NCBI RefSeq assembly: GCF_002368035.1
Contig: NZ_AP018224.1
Coordinates: 124,001-188,000 of the forward strand
Source: Nostoc linckia NIES-25
GTDB taxonomy: Bacteria > Cyanobacteriota > Cyanobacteriia > Cyanobacteriales > Nostocaceae
Reading direction: 5' to 3'
Length of the DNA: 64,000 nucleotides
The notes under the pieces were generated by a model, which saw only the letters and a list, made by a program, of their open reading frames with translations, searched no databases and was not told where the DNA came from. The position numbers were made by a program, and so were the translations under genes. Below are positions 36,601 through 44,633 of the stretch, one piece after another (within the stretch, counting starts at the first letter, position 1; each line of letters begins with the position of its first letter).

Positions 36601-38401
36601 CATCGCTCATGTGGATGGCGATTTCCTCAAATTCTGGCTGACTGCCATCTTCTTGGTAAAAAGATTGTTTTTTAAGTTTGACAGTTGGAGCGTAGGCGTT
36701 TTCAGGAAGGTTGCGCTCCTTTGCTTCGGCGGTGAGGTTAGGATACTTAGTTGCCCGCTCGAAGCCGATACAATCACCATCGTAGTCGCGTGCTTGACGC
36801 TCTTGTTCGGACTCTTGAGGGAGAATCTCTAATTCATAACCATCTGAATTTAGTTCTAAAATATACTGGTTAAATTTGTTAGTAAACTCGATTTTATCTT
36901 GAGTTTCGAGCTTACTAATACTTTGATCTAAGTAATTTTCAATACCTTCTAACTGGATATTTTTTCCTTGAGCTTCTGGCAGGATAGATTTAATTTGCTC
37001 ATTGAGGCGGTTGTAAATGCGATCGCTTGTTTCGTCCGAGACAGCGATCGCACCCGCGAGAGGTTTACCATCAGGCCCAAGGATATCTTCTACAATTTTG
37101 TTAGTTGAGACGCACAGACCATTTGAGTTGAGGAAAGGGGAGCGGAAGTTGAGAACTTCTTCCCCGTCTTGATAATGCGGTATGGAAATTTCCCCATTTT
37201 GCAGGTCTTTGCAGGGGATGACCATTGCTCGCTCAAACGTTAACGTCTTGCCAATGGCGATTTCTTTCCACTCGTTTTGGACGAACCGGGCAAGTTCGCG
37301 CTGTACTTTCTCAGTTTCCAGAAGTTGGCCCTCTCCTTGCAGATCAGCTTTGATGAGTTTGTAAATAAACGAGTCAGTAGCAATGCGATCGCGCAAAGTT
37401 TCTAACTCTTCTGCTAATGTTGGATCTTCTGCTGCTTGTTCTTCTAGTGTGGTTGCTTGTTCTTCTAAAAAAGCTTTCCGCTTCTCGTACTTTTCGCAGT
37501 AAAGTTGTGCAAGTTGCCGAGGATCATCCTGTGCTTCTTTAAGCTTTTTGGCTTCAAGTTCTAATTGTTCAGTAAAATCTTTCAGTCCGTTAGGGAATGA
37601 AGCGAGTAACTGCGAGATAGCTGTCTTGCCGAGTTCAGATTGTGATTTTTCACCTAGCCAGATATTTTGCCTGTACAATCCGGGTTTAATTTGAGGCTTA
37701 GTCGGGCCATTAGGATTGTCTTTATCAGTTCCCTTGAACGCAGATAAGGGAAGAATTAGATCAATTTTAGTTGAGTTATTGGAGTCTTGATAATTGAGGA
37801 TTTGCTCAAGGTTAGCAGGGCGTAGTGTACCTTTACCAAAACGGTATTTCTGATCATCTCCGTCTCGATTAGTCCAACCGAAGCGGTGCTGAATTACTCG
37901 ATATTTATCACCTTTTTGATGCTTGGTTAATTCGTGATACAGTTCTTTTGATATTTGTCCGTAACAGTCTCCTGTTAACCGATATGCTTGGTCATTACTA
38001 ATAATGCCGCCATTTTCACCATTATTATCATCAACTATTAGGATGTTTAACTCTTTATTGACAGCATTTTTACATGAACCAAGAAAGATAGACCCGTAAG
38101 CACCTCTATCTTTGTTATCAGGGCATAGTTGTCTAATTGTATCTAGACATTCTTCGGGGCCATATAACAACCGAGTTTTTGATGATAATAATAATTTATG
38201 ACCTTCAGGATGATTAGTTAATTGTTCCACAGTTGACTTTTCGTCCATATGCCCGAACGAAAAGTTTACCCCAGGAAAGAAATGTTCTAGTAGAGTGTTA
38301 TTAAGTTCTTCCTTTAATAGCGAATCTAGATTATTTGTATTACCATCTGTATGAATCCATTGATTTAATCTAGTGTCAAAATGTTTAGCTTGAATTGTCA
38401 T
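30656..38401 (-). CDS. Giant polyvalent protein: two-barrel RNA polymerase-like domain plus AlkB-, ASCH-, NADAR- and SLOG-like regions
   Basis: 2581 residues. Residues 1-760 carry ordered motifs of YonO/cellular RdRP-type two-barrel polymerases: GDCYGQISKELYHEL (144-158) and YRVIQHRFG (167-175), then FRSPFLNSNG (419-428) and the catalytic DYDGD (539-543). GVINNHLTAIEAL (605-617) and AVDLFKSAK (711-719) follow. Residues 1690-1820 resemble an AlkB-type 2OG-Fe(II) dioxygenase (YHRDD with H1742 and D1744, H1802, R1811). Residues 1920-2015 look ASCH/PUA-like, 2065-2200 NADAR-like (SAEHAFNHQK, NWLENCTS) and 2290-2365 SLOG/DprA-like (FIAGNAQGTDQLVQ). The long middle is unassigned. Multidomain polyvalent proteins are known in phages and conjugative elements, where they travel with the DNA and counter host defences. 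The polymerase assignment is from motifs only. Confidence 0.7.
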   Translation of the reverse strand: MTIQAKHFDTRLNQWIHTDGNTNNLDSLLKEELNNTLLEHFFPGVNFSFGHMDEKSTVEQLTNHPEGHKLLLSSKTRLLYGPEECLDTIRQLCPDNKDRGAYGSIFLGSCKNAVNKELNILIVDDNNGENGGIISNDQAYRLTGDCYGQISKELYHELTKHQKGDKYRVIQHRFGWTNRDGDDQKYRFGKGTLRPANLEQILNYQDSNNSTKIDLILPLSAFKGTDKDNPNGPTKPQIKPGLYRQNIWLGEKSQSELGKTAISQLLASFPNGLKDFTEQLELEAKKLKEAQDDPRQLAQLYCEKYEKRKAFLEEQATTLEEQAAEDPTLAEELETLRDRIATDSFIYKLIKADLQGEGQLLETEKVQRELARFVQNEWKEIAIGKTLTFERAMVIPCKDLQNGEISIPHYQDGEEVLNFRSPFLNSNGLCVSTNKIVEDILGPDGKPLAGAIAVSDETSDRIYNRLNEQIKSILPEAQGKNIQLEGIENYLDQSISKLETQDKIEFTNKFNQYILELNSDGYELEILPQESEQERQARDYDGDCIGFERATKYPNLTAEAKERNLPENAYAPTVKLKKQSFYQEDGSQPEFEEIAIHMSDGISVGVINNHLTAIEALESEITILKNFGSEKDSIEYVQQVAKHYEDLFKTEAWAKSKGIEGKEIPSKYRSYMEEFIKTVGQEPTNTLVAMNINTQMYREMIAEAAFQNQIAVDLFKSAKKPEIEIIRNNSRILHREVNYIKDKKKDVYIDNTIQPTGYSPVELLIAQTNQYFEKARLESREIVQFQALFKGVEFSHEQRLRTTLIKKEFDKSFNRASELSKQKETEKGPSANITLANGNQVSITNLLQYDNEFIWKAHTITIKVSEISEDKRNNNRPHKYLVYAQINDETENGKPKFRKLGTLAREQENKLEEIEITLGQEIKSNKISFQPELSEGQIKLLYQKAYEVAEEFYNSIPEDQKLTMAAATWAVSTTRETGNDKSSDRQNKVSNFAFAAFPQEIISQLDTLKFTEFSITGFDRNSEFFNQNQPQSIRFNLAEDGKSVIEIQNQEGNYESFGNIEQSNARLPIGTIAIGSVEKGEVYTTSVTTKVPGLPELTFKVGEVNKFGNSQRFNNEPVMLTIEKVDLIREDYTIYLQNSNKPEKLGNIDKESIKEGIAQGWLAEKPGNGQKLQLKIQTIITGQNAYAIAETSQKNLLRINITNPKYKKQEINNQAFQETLVRAFDKKHVYIAKIADQSLGIIGQHNERLEADLNKGNVQKQWQRKESSTVQKLIDTGIIRPNQQRTTIPVQITSNESTCKIIINPETVQYPDKWVKRSQLISNEKPVRDEQQENRNQILDKINERPTIMFQDKEQKLVGLLGLAVDENIAEKTKRYLEKIGVLYEQLPISQARLEAKKGMTVFVLDETTISNELRQTFINRAGGHIKSADTPSQPTPIIPQQTVYFYNPNQQYTSPDGTLLETKEAFGLVVPAQDAIAVATWLESKSTESYYLIESNTATFIFKKNEISGKINEEFNTLLGEPINIGEVDGFDRYEQLITELNEKVATECSLLKLNQIPKKSEYKKALKALPNRPKELNQEDSPVPIVPAKALSEKNTTNIQLNTNATVAGISQVYQNAVEIQVVKNTQSEAKNQPILLPNLRQADPTKAIEILGKVSEEKVDQLRSHLETHLKPILENDKSNYAPLRQVAWVGAKWDLKDKDFKPGVQDDSLMELVKQVYPDADIVLVTYSKNPGAGINYHRDDSYAATEARSINIGSSDWGYRAAKERMAWTREENQDAPYQEFKLESGTVTRFNCKNEHAALNTEAGRWSINIWSIKNDLGRENSVRQKFENFLTSNQPPRVVVQSNNDLTIKTNEWTPGGEIKVERSYTSLREVTRNIPSNSSNQPTVEEIIALGNSTAARAANPQIPDNPTISGKPVPMVYSLHLHGEAGTVSVDTTIDAMRGHGRIHTTRGVDYQKTYGINEGDIAIAQGKNGEQVAFRVGKQYKITTQMIQDPSYQQAWARWEKHSPKELTQTQASKSQVYGLFMEPLGDYVNGKIVPFPTIQKQPATPVNISPDSKDGLGVALSLATALAKEQGRLQNDYQVSVKNNPEAPAGQYGVETHVQKPQGVAYASAEHAFNHQKQLHPSVDEYQLMVEVLQAKLEQHPRLTEAIAKRGGVNWLENCTSITNAQDQQWQGKGKESAFIQALSEAYIYVVAKSQQTTVQTQQDKCQQTALRPTNPLSQLEPINAAVAEHMKKDIAMAQIATQFIGKSAAPPGTPSSTRNYEQAWGERANTGNYSKEDIIMVSGSGPWRGVTSEQIAQTFENHYKPLVNKAIAAKSSFIAGNAQGTDQLVQNYLQEKGYKVEQTSQGYAVFNPVENTKVSSDIISTNTQVSDNSLISNDKNIFSSQQSQQPNINQALASLAQPKMQQVGAMDSIIERMKANTVQNLQDWYIAAEKLGKSDTYLNRIQEITNLYIQENISLENAFKAMEQDIKELEKVNEMTSLTQRVVKTIGQEDINGIMTVQTEKYQIATQTQNQTYLVKDKKDNILLYVKQGKTQVSNISDETLQDFQVMSDRINNALKDVKKDLVER

Positions 38402-38898
38402 ATATGAACAATTAAACTTATAAAATTAAAGATAAATTTTCACTTTTTGGCACTAAAATACCCGTAGAGTTTAATTTTACTTTCTCTATACTGATAATTT
38501 ATTAAACAATTTTCTAATTTATACCAACAAATAGCTATATTTTTTTATACCCTGAAATATAATTATTACTGAAAAATAGTTCCTAAAGACTTAATTCAAC
38601 GTAGTCTTAAAATTTAAGTCGAAAAAAATATACAAACTTTTTGATTACTTCTTGCTTAACGCTAAATCAGTGGTAACATTTTTCATGTTTGCCATTGTGG
38701 TTATATTTGCAGTTTGGGACAGAAAGCTAAATTAGTGTGGCACCACCTTGATAATTTTATGCCTCCCTAATTTTTTACTCTCCTGTAGTTTTTCAATTTT
38801 AAGTGCCTCCTTTGTTCTAGCTATTATTTTTATTTAAAGTAACTAGAACAAAAATAAAACTGCCTAAAAGCTTGAATTATCAGTAGACTGAGCAAGAT
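38402..38898. other. Upstream region of the polyvalent-protein gene
   Basis: About 500 AT-rich bases holding the palindromic operator listed separately and, between it and the giant gene, no frame longer than some twenty codons. A long untranslated leader of about 400 bases would follow if the operator marks the promoter. Confidence 0.4.
38811..38852. promoter_or_regulatory. Palindromic operator, copy 1
   Basis: TTTGTTCTAG (38811-38820), 22 bp, then CTAGAACAAA (38843-38852): a perfect 10-bp inverted repeat. Read on the minus strand, much of the spacer (GTTACTTT and ATAGCTAG) also matches copy 2 at 45532. It lies about 410 bp upstream of the giant polyvalent gene. Confidence 0.65.
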
Positions 38899-39255
38899 TC
38901 AAGTAGGATTTTTATATAAAATACATAATCTTGTATAGTGTTGTAGACGTTCTGCGTAATATTTAGCTTTAAATTGGTTCTCTAATTCTTCCAATTTAGA
39001 TGTTTCTATAGGTTCTAAACCCAAATAATTATGATACGCCTCATTAGCTTCATTAAGAACACTATAAGATTTATATGATGCTTCATTTTTAACCATAAAC
39101 TCTATCAAGCTTTCTATAGTGCTACCCTGCCAAGAATCTGAAATATTATCTTGAAATCTTCCTCTTTTAGTCGATGTGGCATCACTCCATAAATCACCAA
39201 AAGGTATATCTTGATTTTTAAATTGTTTGAGCCATTCTCTAAAACTTATAGTCAT
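38899..39255 (-). CDS. YozE/SAM-like small protein
   Basis: 118 residues. The first 75 match the pattern of YozE-type SAM-like proteins: SFREWLKQFKNQDIPFGDLWSDA, then IESLIEFMVKNEASYKSYS and ANEAYHNYL. The remainder is a helical extension. Such proteins are small helical bundles of uncertain function, common on plasmids. It lies between the polyvalent-protein gene and the gene split by the Tn7-like element, all on the same strand. Confidence 0.65.
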   Translation of the reverse strand: MTISFREWLKQFKNQDIPFGDLWSDATSTKRGRFQDNISDSWQGSTIESLIEFMVKNEASYKSYSVLNEANEAYHNYLGLEPIETSKLEELENQFKAKYYAERLQHYTRLCILYKNPT

Positions 39256-39426
39256 TTTTCACTTCTCCCTAGTCAGTTTTTAGCCTGTTGGCATACCTAT
39301 CAGAGCGATTTGATTGTAATGGTTACGTCGCACTGGTAGATAAAGCAGCTTTACACATAATCCTGAAATACAGGATTTATATTTTGTGGCAGTAATGAAG
39401 TAAATTTTCCCATTTTGCTGATTTTA

Positions 39427-40081
39427 TTAGTCGATGGATATAATTTCATCGATGTTGAAAACTTCAACTGTAGCATTTGGACTGTTCATATCTGTAGTTT
39501 GTTCGAGTAGACGTGTTGCTTCCTCAAGCAATGCGCTTGCGTTCTGAAGCAGTGTTCGCATCTGGGTTAACTTATTCCGCCGTTCGATACCGAGTTGTGC
39601 TTCTATATACCGCGCATCATTATGATGGCTGAGGTGAATTACCCGTACTTGTTGTTCTTTCTCTGAAGGTGCAAATATTGCGTTTTCGGCAGTTAGTTTA
39701 TAGTATGAGTACGTACCACTGGGGCGTTTAACATTGTAGATGTGAAGTTCGCAACTAGGTGGTGCGATGTACTGTCCGTCGAAGTTAGTAAGTCCAGTAC
39801 GAATATTATCTAATGTGGTGGCGATCGCCTCGACGGCGGAGACAATACCTAACGATTCTGGTGACTGTGGGCAACCGCGCCTCATCAGCATCATAATGGC
39901 AGCAGAACGACGAGTCAGGCGAATTTGTTCTTGATACTGGCGCATTTGTTCTTCCCGGATACGAACAAGTTCGAGTTCTTCATCAGGGGTTAGTTCAACT
40001 GTACTCCCACAAGTTTTGTAATTTAAGCAGTCGCCAGGGTCTATGCCTGGGTGCAACATCATACTTGCACAGTCAAATCCA
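39427..40081 (-). pseudogene. Main part of a gene split at codon 8 by the Tn7-like element
   Basis: The remaining frame can start at an internal ATG (40062), giving 211 residues. Joining across the transposon with one AGTCC copy adds the true 5' end from 45520-45498 and gives 225 residues in frame, starting MPKKKCGLGFDCAS. Cysteines at C6, C12, C25 and C31 of the restored protein could bind metal; most of the rest is helical (DEELELVRIREEQMRQYQEQ). No family recognised. The truncated product may still be made, but it lacks the original promoter and two cysteines. Confidence 0.8.
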
Positions 40082-40086
40082 AGTCC

Positions 40087-40231
40087 TGTACGTTTAAAAT
40101 AAAGTCTTGAAATTTCAGAGACGCAAAACCTTGATTTTACGTGTTTATCTCCAGAATCTGGAAAGAATAAAGTCCTAAACTTTGATGAAGAGAAATGCTG
40201 AGACTACAGAAGTCTAAAATAATAAAGTCTT
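40087..40231 (+). repeat. Tn7-like left end with three spaced TnsB-type sites
   Basis: Terminal TGTACG at 40087-40092, followed by three copies of a motif around AATAAAGTC at 40093-40108, 40161-40176 and 40216-40231. The spacing is loose (68 and 55 bp). The end lies directly behind the tniQ stop, leaving no room for cargo. Confidence 0.82.
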
Positions 40232-40271
40232 AAAATATTACATAAATCGAAGCTCGCTATAGCATTTATAG

Positions 40272-41228
40272 CTATTGTGTAGTTTCCAGAGGAATTTGAA
40301 AAAATGCTTCGGCTCTCCAGCCCAAAAATTGCATAAACAGCAGATGGTGAACAGGACTACAAGTGCTTTGGGGTTGCAGTAACTTAAACAACCAACTTTT
40401 CTGAGGATTCGGCAGTTCAAGTGGGCATTTAAGTTGTTGTAATAAATCTCTACAGTAGTGCTGCTTAAGCAAACTTAATAACTCCATCTCCCTGTCCCGG
40501 CGATTTTTGTTAGCACCAAGTTTTTGAGAGATGAGATAAAAATATCGCTTTAATATCGATTCCAAGCAATTAGAGTTATAGGGCTGATTCAGCAACCAAG
40601 CAGTATCAGTCGCAAGGGTTAACAAGACTTTGTGAGAAGAATTATTGAGATTAACATCTGTTGGTGAGGGAATTGTTTGTATTACCCTTTTTGCAGAGAC
40701 AAACTCATAGACTGGTTGATGCCTTCGTGGATTAAGATCACTGGATACCAAAAATACTTGGTGAGTGGGGCAGACTTCTACACCAGGAGCTTGATGAAGT
40801 CGATGCCAGTAAGGTTCGCCAAATTCTTGCTCATCCTCCACAGCACACAAAGGACAAAATCTTAGCGAATAAGGAAATGGAATAGCAACCTTGAACAATC
40901 CAAAGATTTGATAGAACCATGAACCCCCAGAATTTCTCATTAATTGTAGGCGGTAATTTTGTTCTTCCGGGTTAAAAAAAGGACTGTACAGGGGAAACAG
41001 AGTATGGCGATTGACCAAACGCTCTACGGTATAACGATGTCCTTTGGGCAATACCGCAACTAGCCTATCGAGATTCCAGGGTAAATCAATTACCGCCTTT
41101 GCTGCATGATAACCTTGTAATTCAATGGCTACAGCATTTTTACTCGGATACTGCATATAGTCGTGGTAACGTCCGCACATACTATAGAGCAGTTCATCTC
41201 CAAAAGGGTCGGGAAATAAGCCAATCAT
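40272..41228 (-). CDS. tniQ: TniQ/TnsD-family target-selection protein
   Basis: 318 residues. The N-terminal region GLFPDPFGDELLYSMCGRYH matches the TniQ start. The zinc-binding part is clear: FCPLCAVEDEQEFGEPYWHRLHQAPGVEVCPTHQVFL (CxxC ... H ... CxxH). It is much shorter than Tn7 TnsD (about 500 residues) and longer than the small TniQ of Cas12k elements. It ends before the spread TnsB sites and overlaps tnsC by four bases. Its target preference is not known; the insertion here is in a plasmid gene, not the glmS site. Confidence 0.87.
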   Translation of the reverse strand: MIGLFPDPFGDELLYSMCGRYHDYMQYPSKNAVAIELQGYHAAKAVIDLPWNLDRLVAVLPKGHRYTVERLVNRHTLFPLYSPFFNPEEQNYRLQLMRNSGGSWFYQIFGLFKVAIPFPYSLRFCPLCAVEDEQEFGEPYWHRLHQAPGVEVCPTHQVFLVSSDLNPRRHQPVYEFVSAKRVIQTIPSPTDVNLNNSSHKVLLTLATDTAWLLNQPYNSNCLESILKRYFYLISQKLGANKNRRDREMELLSLLKQHYCRDLLQQLKCPLELPNPQKSWLFKLLQPQSTCSPVHHLLFMQFLGWRAEAFFQIPLETTQ

Positions 41229-42775
41229 CCAGAAATATCCTCCAAAAGATACTCTGTTGCAGCTTTAATGAATCCTGCTCGTTGTAACGATTCGTAAGCA
41301 CCAAGCTTCTGCTTGACTCCCAACGCTACAATCTCCGACAATCCTGATTCATCAAGTTTCTCAGACTGGCTACCAAAAGATGTTGAGAGTTTAGCTTGTG
41401 GCGGTTTTTTAGGGCAACTGTCAGCTTGTGAATTAGCAACAGTAGACTCATTACGAGTGTTTTCTTTTACACTACCATTAATAACTTGTAACGTTAATTT
41501 CTCAGTAGCTTCTTGAAAGTAAGGTTGGATATCAACTAGATATACATCCTCAAACTTCTGCAACTCCACTTTATCTCCTCGTTTGAGAGCAGAAAGGACA
41601 GGAGCAGCCAAGCACAGGCAATCTTTGGCAACAGAACGAATGATAGCTTCTGTTACTTTTTCCTTACCAGTAGTAATGGCTCGAATTTGAGCCAGCATAT
41701 AAATCTTAATCGCAAAATCAGTGATACCTTGTGTTTCGTAATACAAAGTATGTGCCAGTTGAGGGTTGAGTGGACATGGGTAAAGAGTATATTGATACCG
41801 CCACAAAGATTCTATGAAGAACTGCCAAGTATCATTCTCCGGCATGGGATGCCAAAGTAAATCACCCTGTCCTGTTCCCCGGCGCATTTGCCGAAACTCA
41901 CCACTGAGAACAGACCAAGCCTTATAAGTGCCAACTAAAACAACGGGTAAGCCAATTGTGTTGATTAATCCGACGAAGAAGTTGAGCATTTTCTTGTGTC
42001 CGCCGCTCTTGGCTTCGCTTAAGTTTTGGAGTTCATCAATTACCAGCACCCCTAAACAATGAAGTGAGGCAACCCGCGCCATTGCTGGAATTAACTCATC
42101 TACAGTTCGCCGTCCCTTGCCGGCGTAGTGCTGGTAGTAAGAAGTGTCAAGGAGATCATCAACAGCTTGAAAAAAGTTCAAGCACAATCCCTTGATAGAA
42201 CCATCAAAAGGGCAATCGAGTTTTAGCCAGACAATTTGTCGTAGGGTAAAGTCACGACTGCGGTAATAACTGTGATTAATTACTTGGGGGTAGAGCTGCA
42301 AAACCGATTCAACGGCTGTTGTCTTGCCTACACCACTCATACCCATTATGGTAAAGCCATTGGCAGTAGAGCGTAAGCGACTAGGTGGTACTTGGTTAGT
42401 CACAAGAGCTTCTACCTTCTGCCTGATATCATGAAAGAACTCACGGCTAGCAGGGTTTCGGGCGCGATACCCACTCCGAATTAGACGAGCAAATCGCTGT
42501 TCTAAATCTATGTGTACTGGCAGAGGTTGAAAAAATTGCAATACCTCCTGAATTAAGTGCAGACGCTCGTGATTAGGTAGCAATCGCTCTTGTGCATCAT
42601 ATCTGGGAAGTAAAGAAAGCGAAATGAAGGCTTGTTCTTCGGTTAATAAAGGGGGCAGTGCCTCAATTAGAGGATTATCACGGTAAATAGAAAGTTGTTC
42701 TGGATTATACTGGGCAAATACTTCTCTACCCCGAAACACTAGCAGATGTGGCGAGTGGGCAGGCTCAGGAGTCAT
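41225..42775 (-). CDS. tnsC: TnsC-type AAA+ ATPase
   Basis: Start set at ATG 42775 (MTPEPAHSPHLLVFRG), which overlaps the end of tnsB and follows GGAGAGTT; the open frame runs further upstream. 516 residues, with Walker A GMSGVGKTTAVE and Walker B LGVLVIDELQNL, then LVGTYKAW as sensor region. TnsC bridges the target selector and the TnsAB transposase and mediates target immunity. The C-terminal 100 residues are polar and unrelated to the core. Confidence 0.88.
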   Translation of the reverse strand: MTPEPAHSPHLLVFRGREVFAQYNPEQLSIYRDNPLIEALPPLLTEEQAFISLSLLPRYDAQERLLPNHERLHLIQEVLQFFQPLPVHIDLEQRFARLIRSGYRARNPASREFFHDIRQKVEALVTNQVPPSRLRSTANGFTIMGMSGVGKTTAVESVLQLYPQVINHSYYRSRDFTLRQIVWLKLDCPFDGSIKGLCLNFFQAVDDLLDTSYYQHYAGKGRRTVDELIPAMARVASLHCLGVLVIDELQNLSEAKSGGHKKMLNFFVGLINTIGLPVVLVGTYKAWSVLSGEFRQMRRGTGQGDLLWHPMPENDTWQFFIESLWRYQYTLYPCPLNPQLAHTLYYETQGITDFAIKIYMLAQIRAITTGKEKVTEAIIRSVAKDCLCLAAPVLSALKRGDKVELQKFEDVYLVDIQPYFQEATEKLTLQVINGSVKENTRNESTVANSQADSCPKKPPQAKLSTSFGSQSEKLDESGLSEIVALGVKQKLGAYESLQRAGFIKAATEYLLEDISG

Positions 42776-44633
42776 TATTCCAACTCTCCTCACGTAACCG
42801 ACGCAATTTATCAAAGGGTTGTGGGGGTGGAACATACTCCTGTTCTTCACCCTCAAGTTGACTATCTCTAACTATGGGTACAACTGTTTGGGCGTTGTCA
42901 GATACTTCTGGTCTAAAGTAATCTGCTCCACTTAGCCGCTCATGGTCACGCTCCAGTTGCCGTGACGAGCGAATATTTTTCACCCGCTTGTGAGGAGTCA
43001 GGTCACAACGTGCCGCCTCAGTTTGAGTGCTAGCTTCACAAACAATTTCCTCGACATTAGCATGGAAAACCGCTTGACTCCTTTGACTGCGGGTTTGAGC
43101 AACTTGTTGACGTTGTTGTTTCAATGCCAAGTAATCTGTTGCTTCGTGCCAATCCCGTCCAGTGAAAGTCTTCGATACGGGCAGAAGATGGCAGACTTCC
43201 ATCCGTTTACCACCTTTATTACGTAAGTAGATAGTATCAATTTGGCGCGGGTCGTAAGCAATCGAGAGCTTCCATCTACCTTCTAATCTGGCTTTGATAA
43301 ACCATTGCTCTCGCACTGCTAGTTCACAAGTGTAAAACAGCCCGCGATAGTAAATCCCTTGATGGGTGACAGAGGCACTGTCAGTTGGTAATAAATTTAA
43401 CCTGACAATTTCTCTTGGCATTACCCTTGGACAACCTTGATTTTGAACGCCCCAGTGCCATAAGTTAATCGGATATGGTTCAACACCATCTGCAATCATA
43501 TATTCATTAGCTGGATAAGTATCCAATCGATGTTGATTGTTATGGTCGAGGATACAAAGCAGCATCAACTTGCGAAACTGGTTAAGATCCAAAACAGCAT
43601 CTAATCGATAATCCTTGTCACCCCGTTCGTAAGTTTGATGAACAGCCCCAGGCATCCAATGTATCAGTTTGTCATTACTGAGTCGAAAGTAACGCTCGAC
43701 TATAGGTTTCCAATCTGGGCGAAAGGGCGGAGTATTGTCTACTCGAATACCCAAAGCATTTACTAGATTATTAGCATTGTTACTGAGTAGTTCTCCCCGG
43801 TCAGCCAAGATAGCTTCTGGTAGATGATGACTAGGCCACTGAGCCTCAGTGATCTCAATGCCGTATTCTTGGCAAAATTTCACCTTATTTGCAGTGGCAT
43901 TTTCCAGTGCTAACATTGCTCCCAACCAACTAGGGCCTTCCAAGCTGACGCTAAAACCTACAATCAAACGGCTGAAAACGTCAACTACCAGATAAATCAC
44001 TGGGCGACCGATGAGCCGATTTCGGTCTAATGAACTAACTAAATAAATGTCGCCAATAGTCGCATCAATTTGATACAAGCTGCCGGGACCACTGGCAATG
44101 TTGGTCGCATTTCCCGTAACAGCACGATGACGAAGATTAAATCGGTGTTCGCCGACACGAGATTTGAGTGTGCGGCACAGTGAACGGTCTTTTTTGTACC
44201 AGTAGTAAAATTGAGCGTAGGTTGGTAGTTCCTCGGCAGGCGGTAAGATTGGCACTAACACACCATTAATCGTTTCATATCCCTGATGAAAAAATTTTTC
44301 TAGGGTTAGTTGATAACATTGCTTGAGTGTTCTCCCACTACGGGTTTCATAGAACAGTTGAATCCCTCGGCGAAAATATTCTCTGACTTGTTGGTCAACA
44401 TTCACACCTATTGCTTGCTGTTCCCCCAGTGTGAGTTTGTTTGGACGACCCCGTTTGCAGTGATTGCTCTGTCGCAACTTCCCAGAACCACCGCATTGGT
44501 CAAAGCGAGGAAGTAAGGCATTTTTTACTTGTCCACCTTGCCAATAACGCCGTAAGTAGTTGTAAATAGTTGCTGATGTTCGTCCTGTCTTGACAATGGT
44601 ATCTGCAACCAACCGACCGCGAATAGTCCACAA
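42765..44633 (-). CDS. tnsB: TnsB-type DDE transposase
   Basis: 622 residues counted from TTG 44633. An N-terminal HTH (TGRTSATIYNYLRRYW), then an rve-type catalytic core with the three acidic residues in SLYQIDATIGDIYLV, AILADRGELLSN and KPIVERYFRLSN, and a Mu-type beta-barrel region after it. The frame is open further upstream to a TGA and overlaps tnsA by about 110 bases, so the exact start, or a frameshift from tnsA, is unsettled. It cuts the 3' ends and joins them to the target. Confidence 0.9.
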   Translation of the reverse strand: MWTIRGRLVADTIVKTGRTSATIYNYLRRYWQGGQVKNALLPRFDQCGGSGKLRQSNHCKRGRPNKLTLGEQQAIGVNVDQQVREYFRRGIQLFYETRSGRTLKQCYQLTLEKFFHQGYETINGVLVPILPPAEELPTYAQFYYWYKKDRSLCRTLKSRVGEHRFNLRHRAVTGNATNIASGPGSLYQIDATIGDIYLVSSLDRNRLIGRPVIYLVVDVFSRLIVGFSVSLEGPSWLGAMLALENATANKVKFCQEYGIEITEAQWPSHHLPEAILADRGELLSNNANNLVNALGIRVDNTPPFRPDWKPIVERYFRLSNDKLIHWMPGAVHQTYERGDKDYRLDAVLDLNQFRKLMLLCILDHNNQHRLDTYPANEYMIADGVEPYPINLWHWGVQNQGCPRVMPREIVRLNLLPTDSASVTHQGIYYRGLFYTCELAVREQWFIKARLEGRWKLSIAYDPRQIDTIYLRNKGGKRMEVCHLLPVSKTFTGRDWHEATDYLALKQQRQQVAQTRSQRSQAVFHANVEEIVCEASTQTEAARCDLTPHKRVKNIRSSRQLERDHERLSGADYFRPEVSDNAQTVVPIVRDSQLEGEEQEYVPPPQPFDKLRRLREESWNNDS

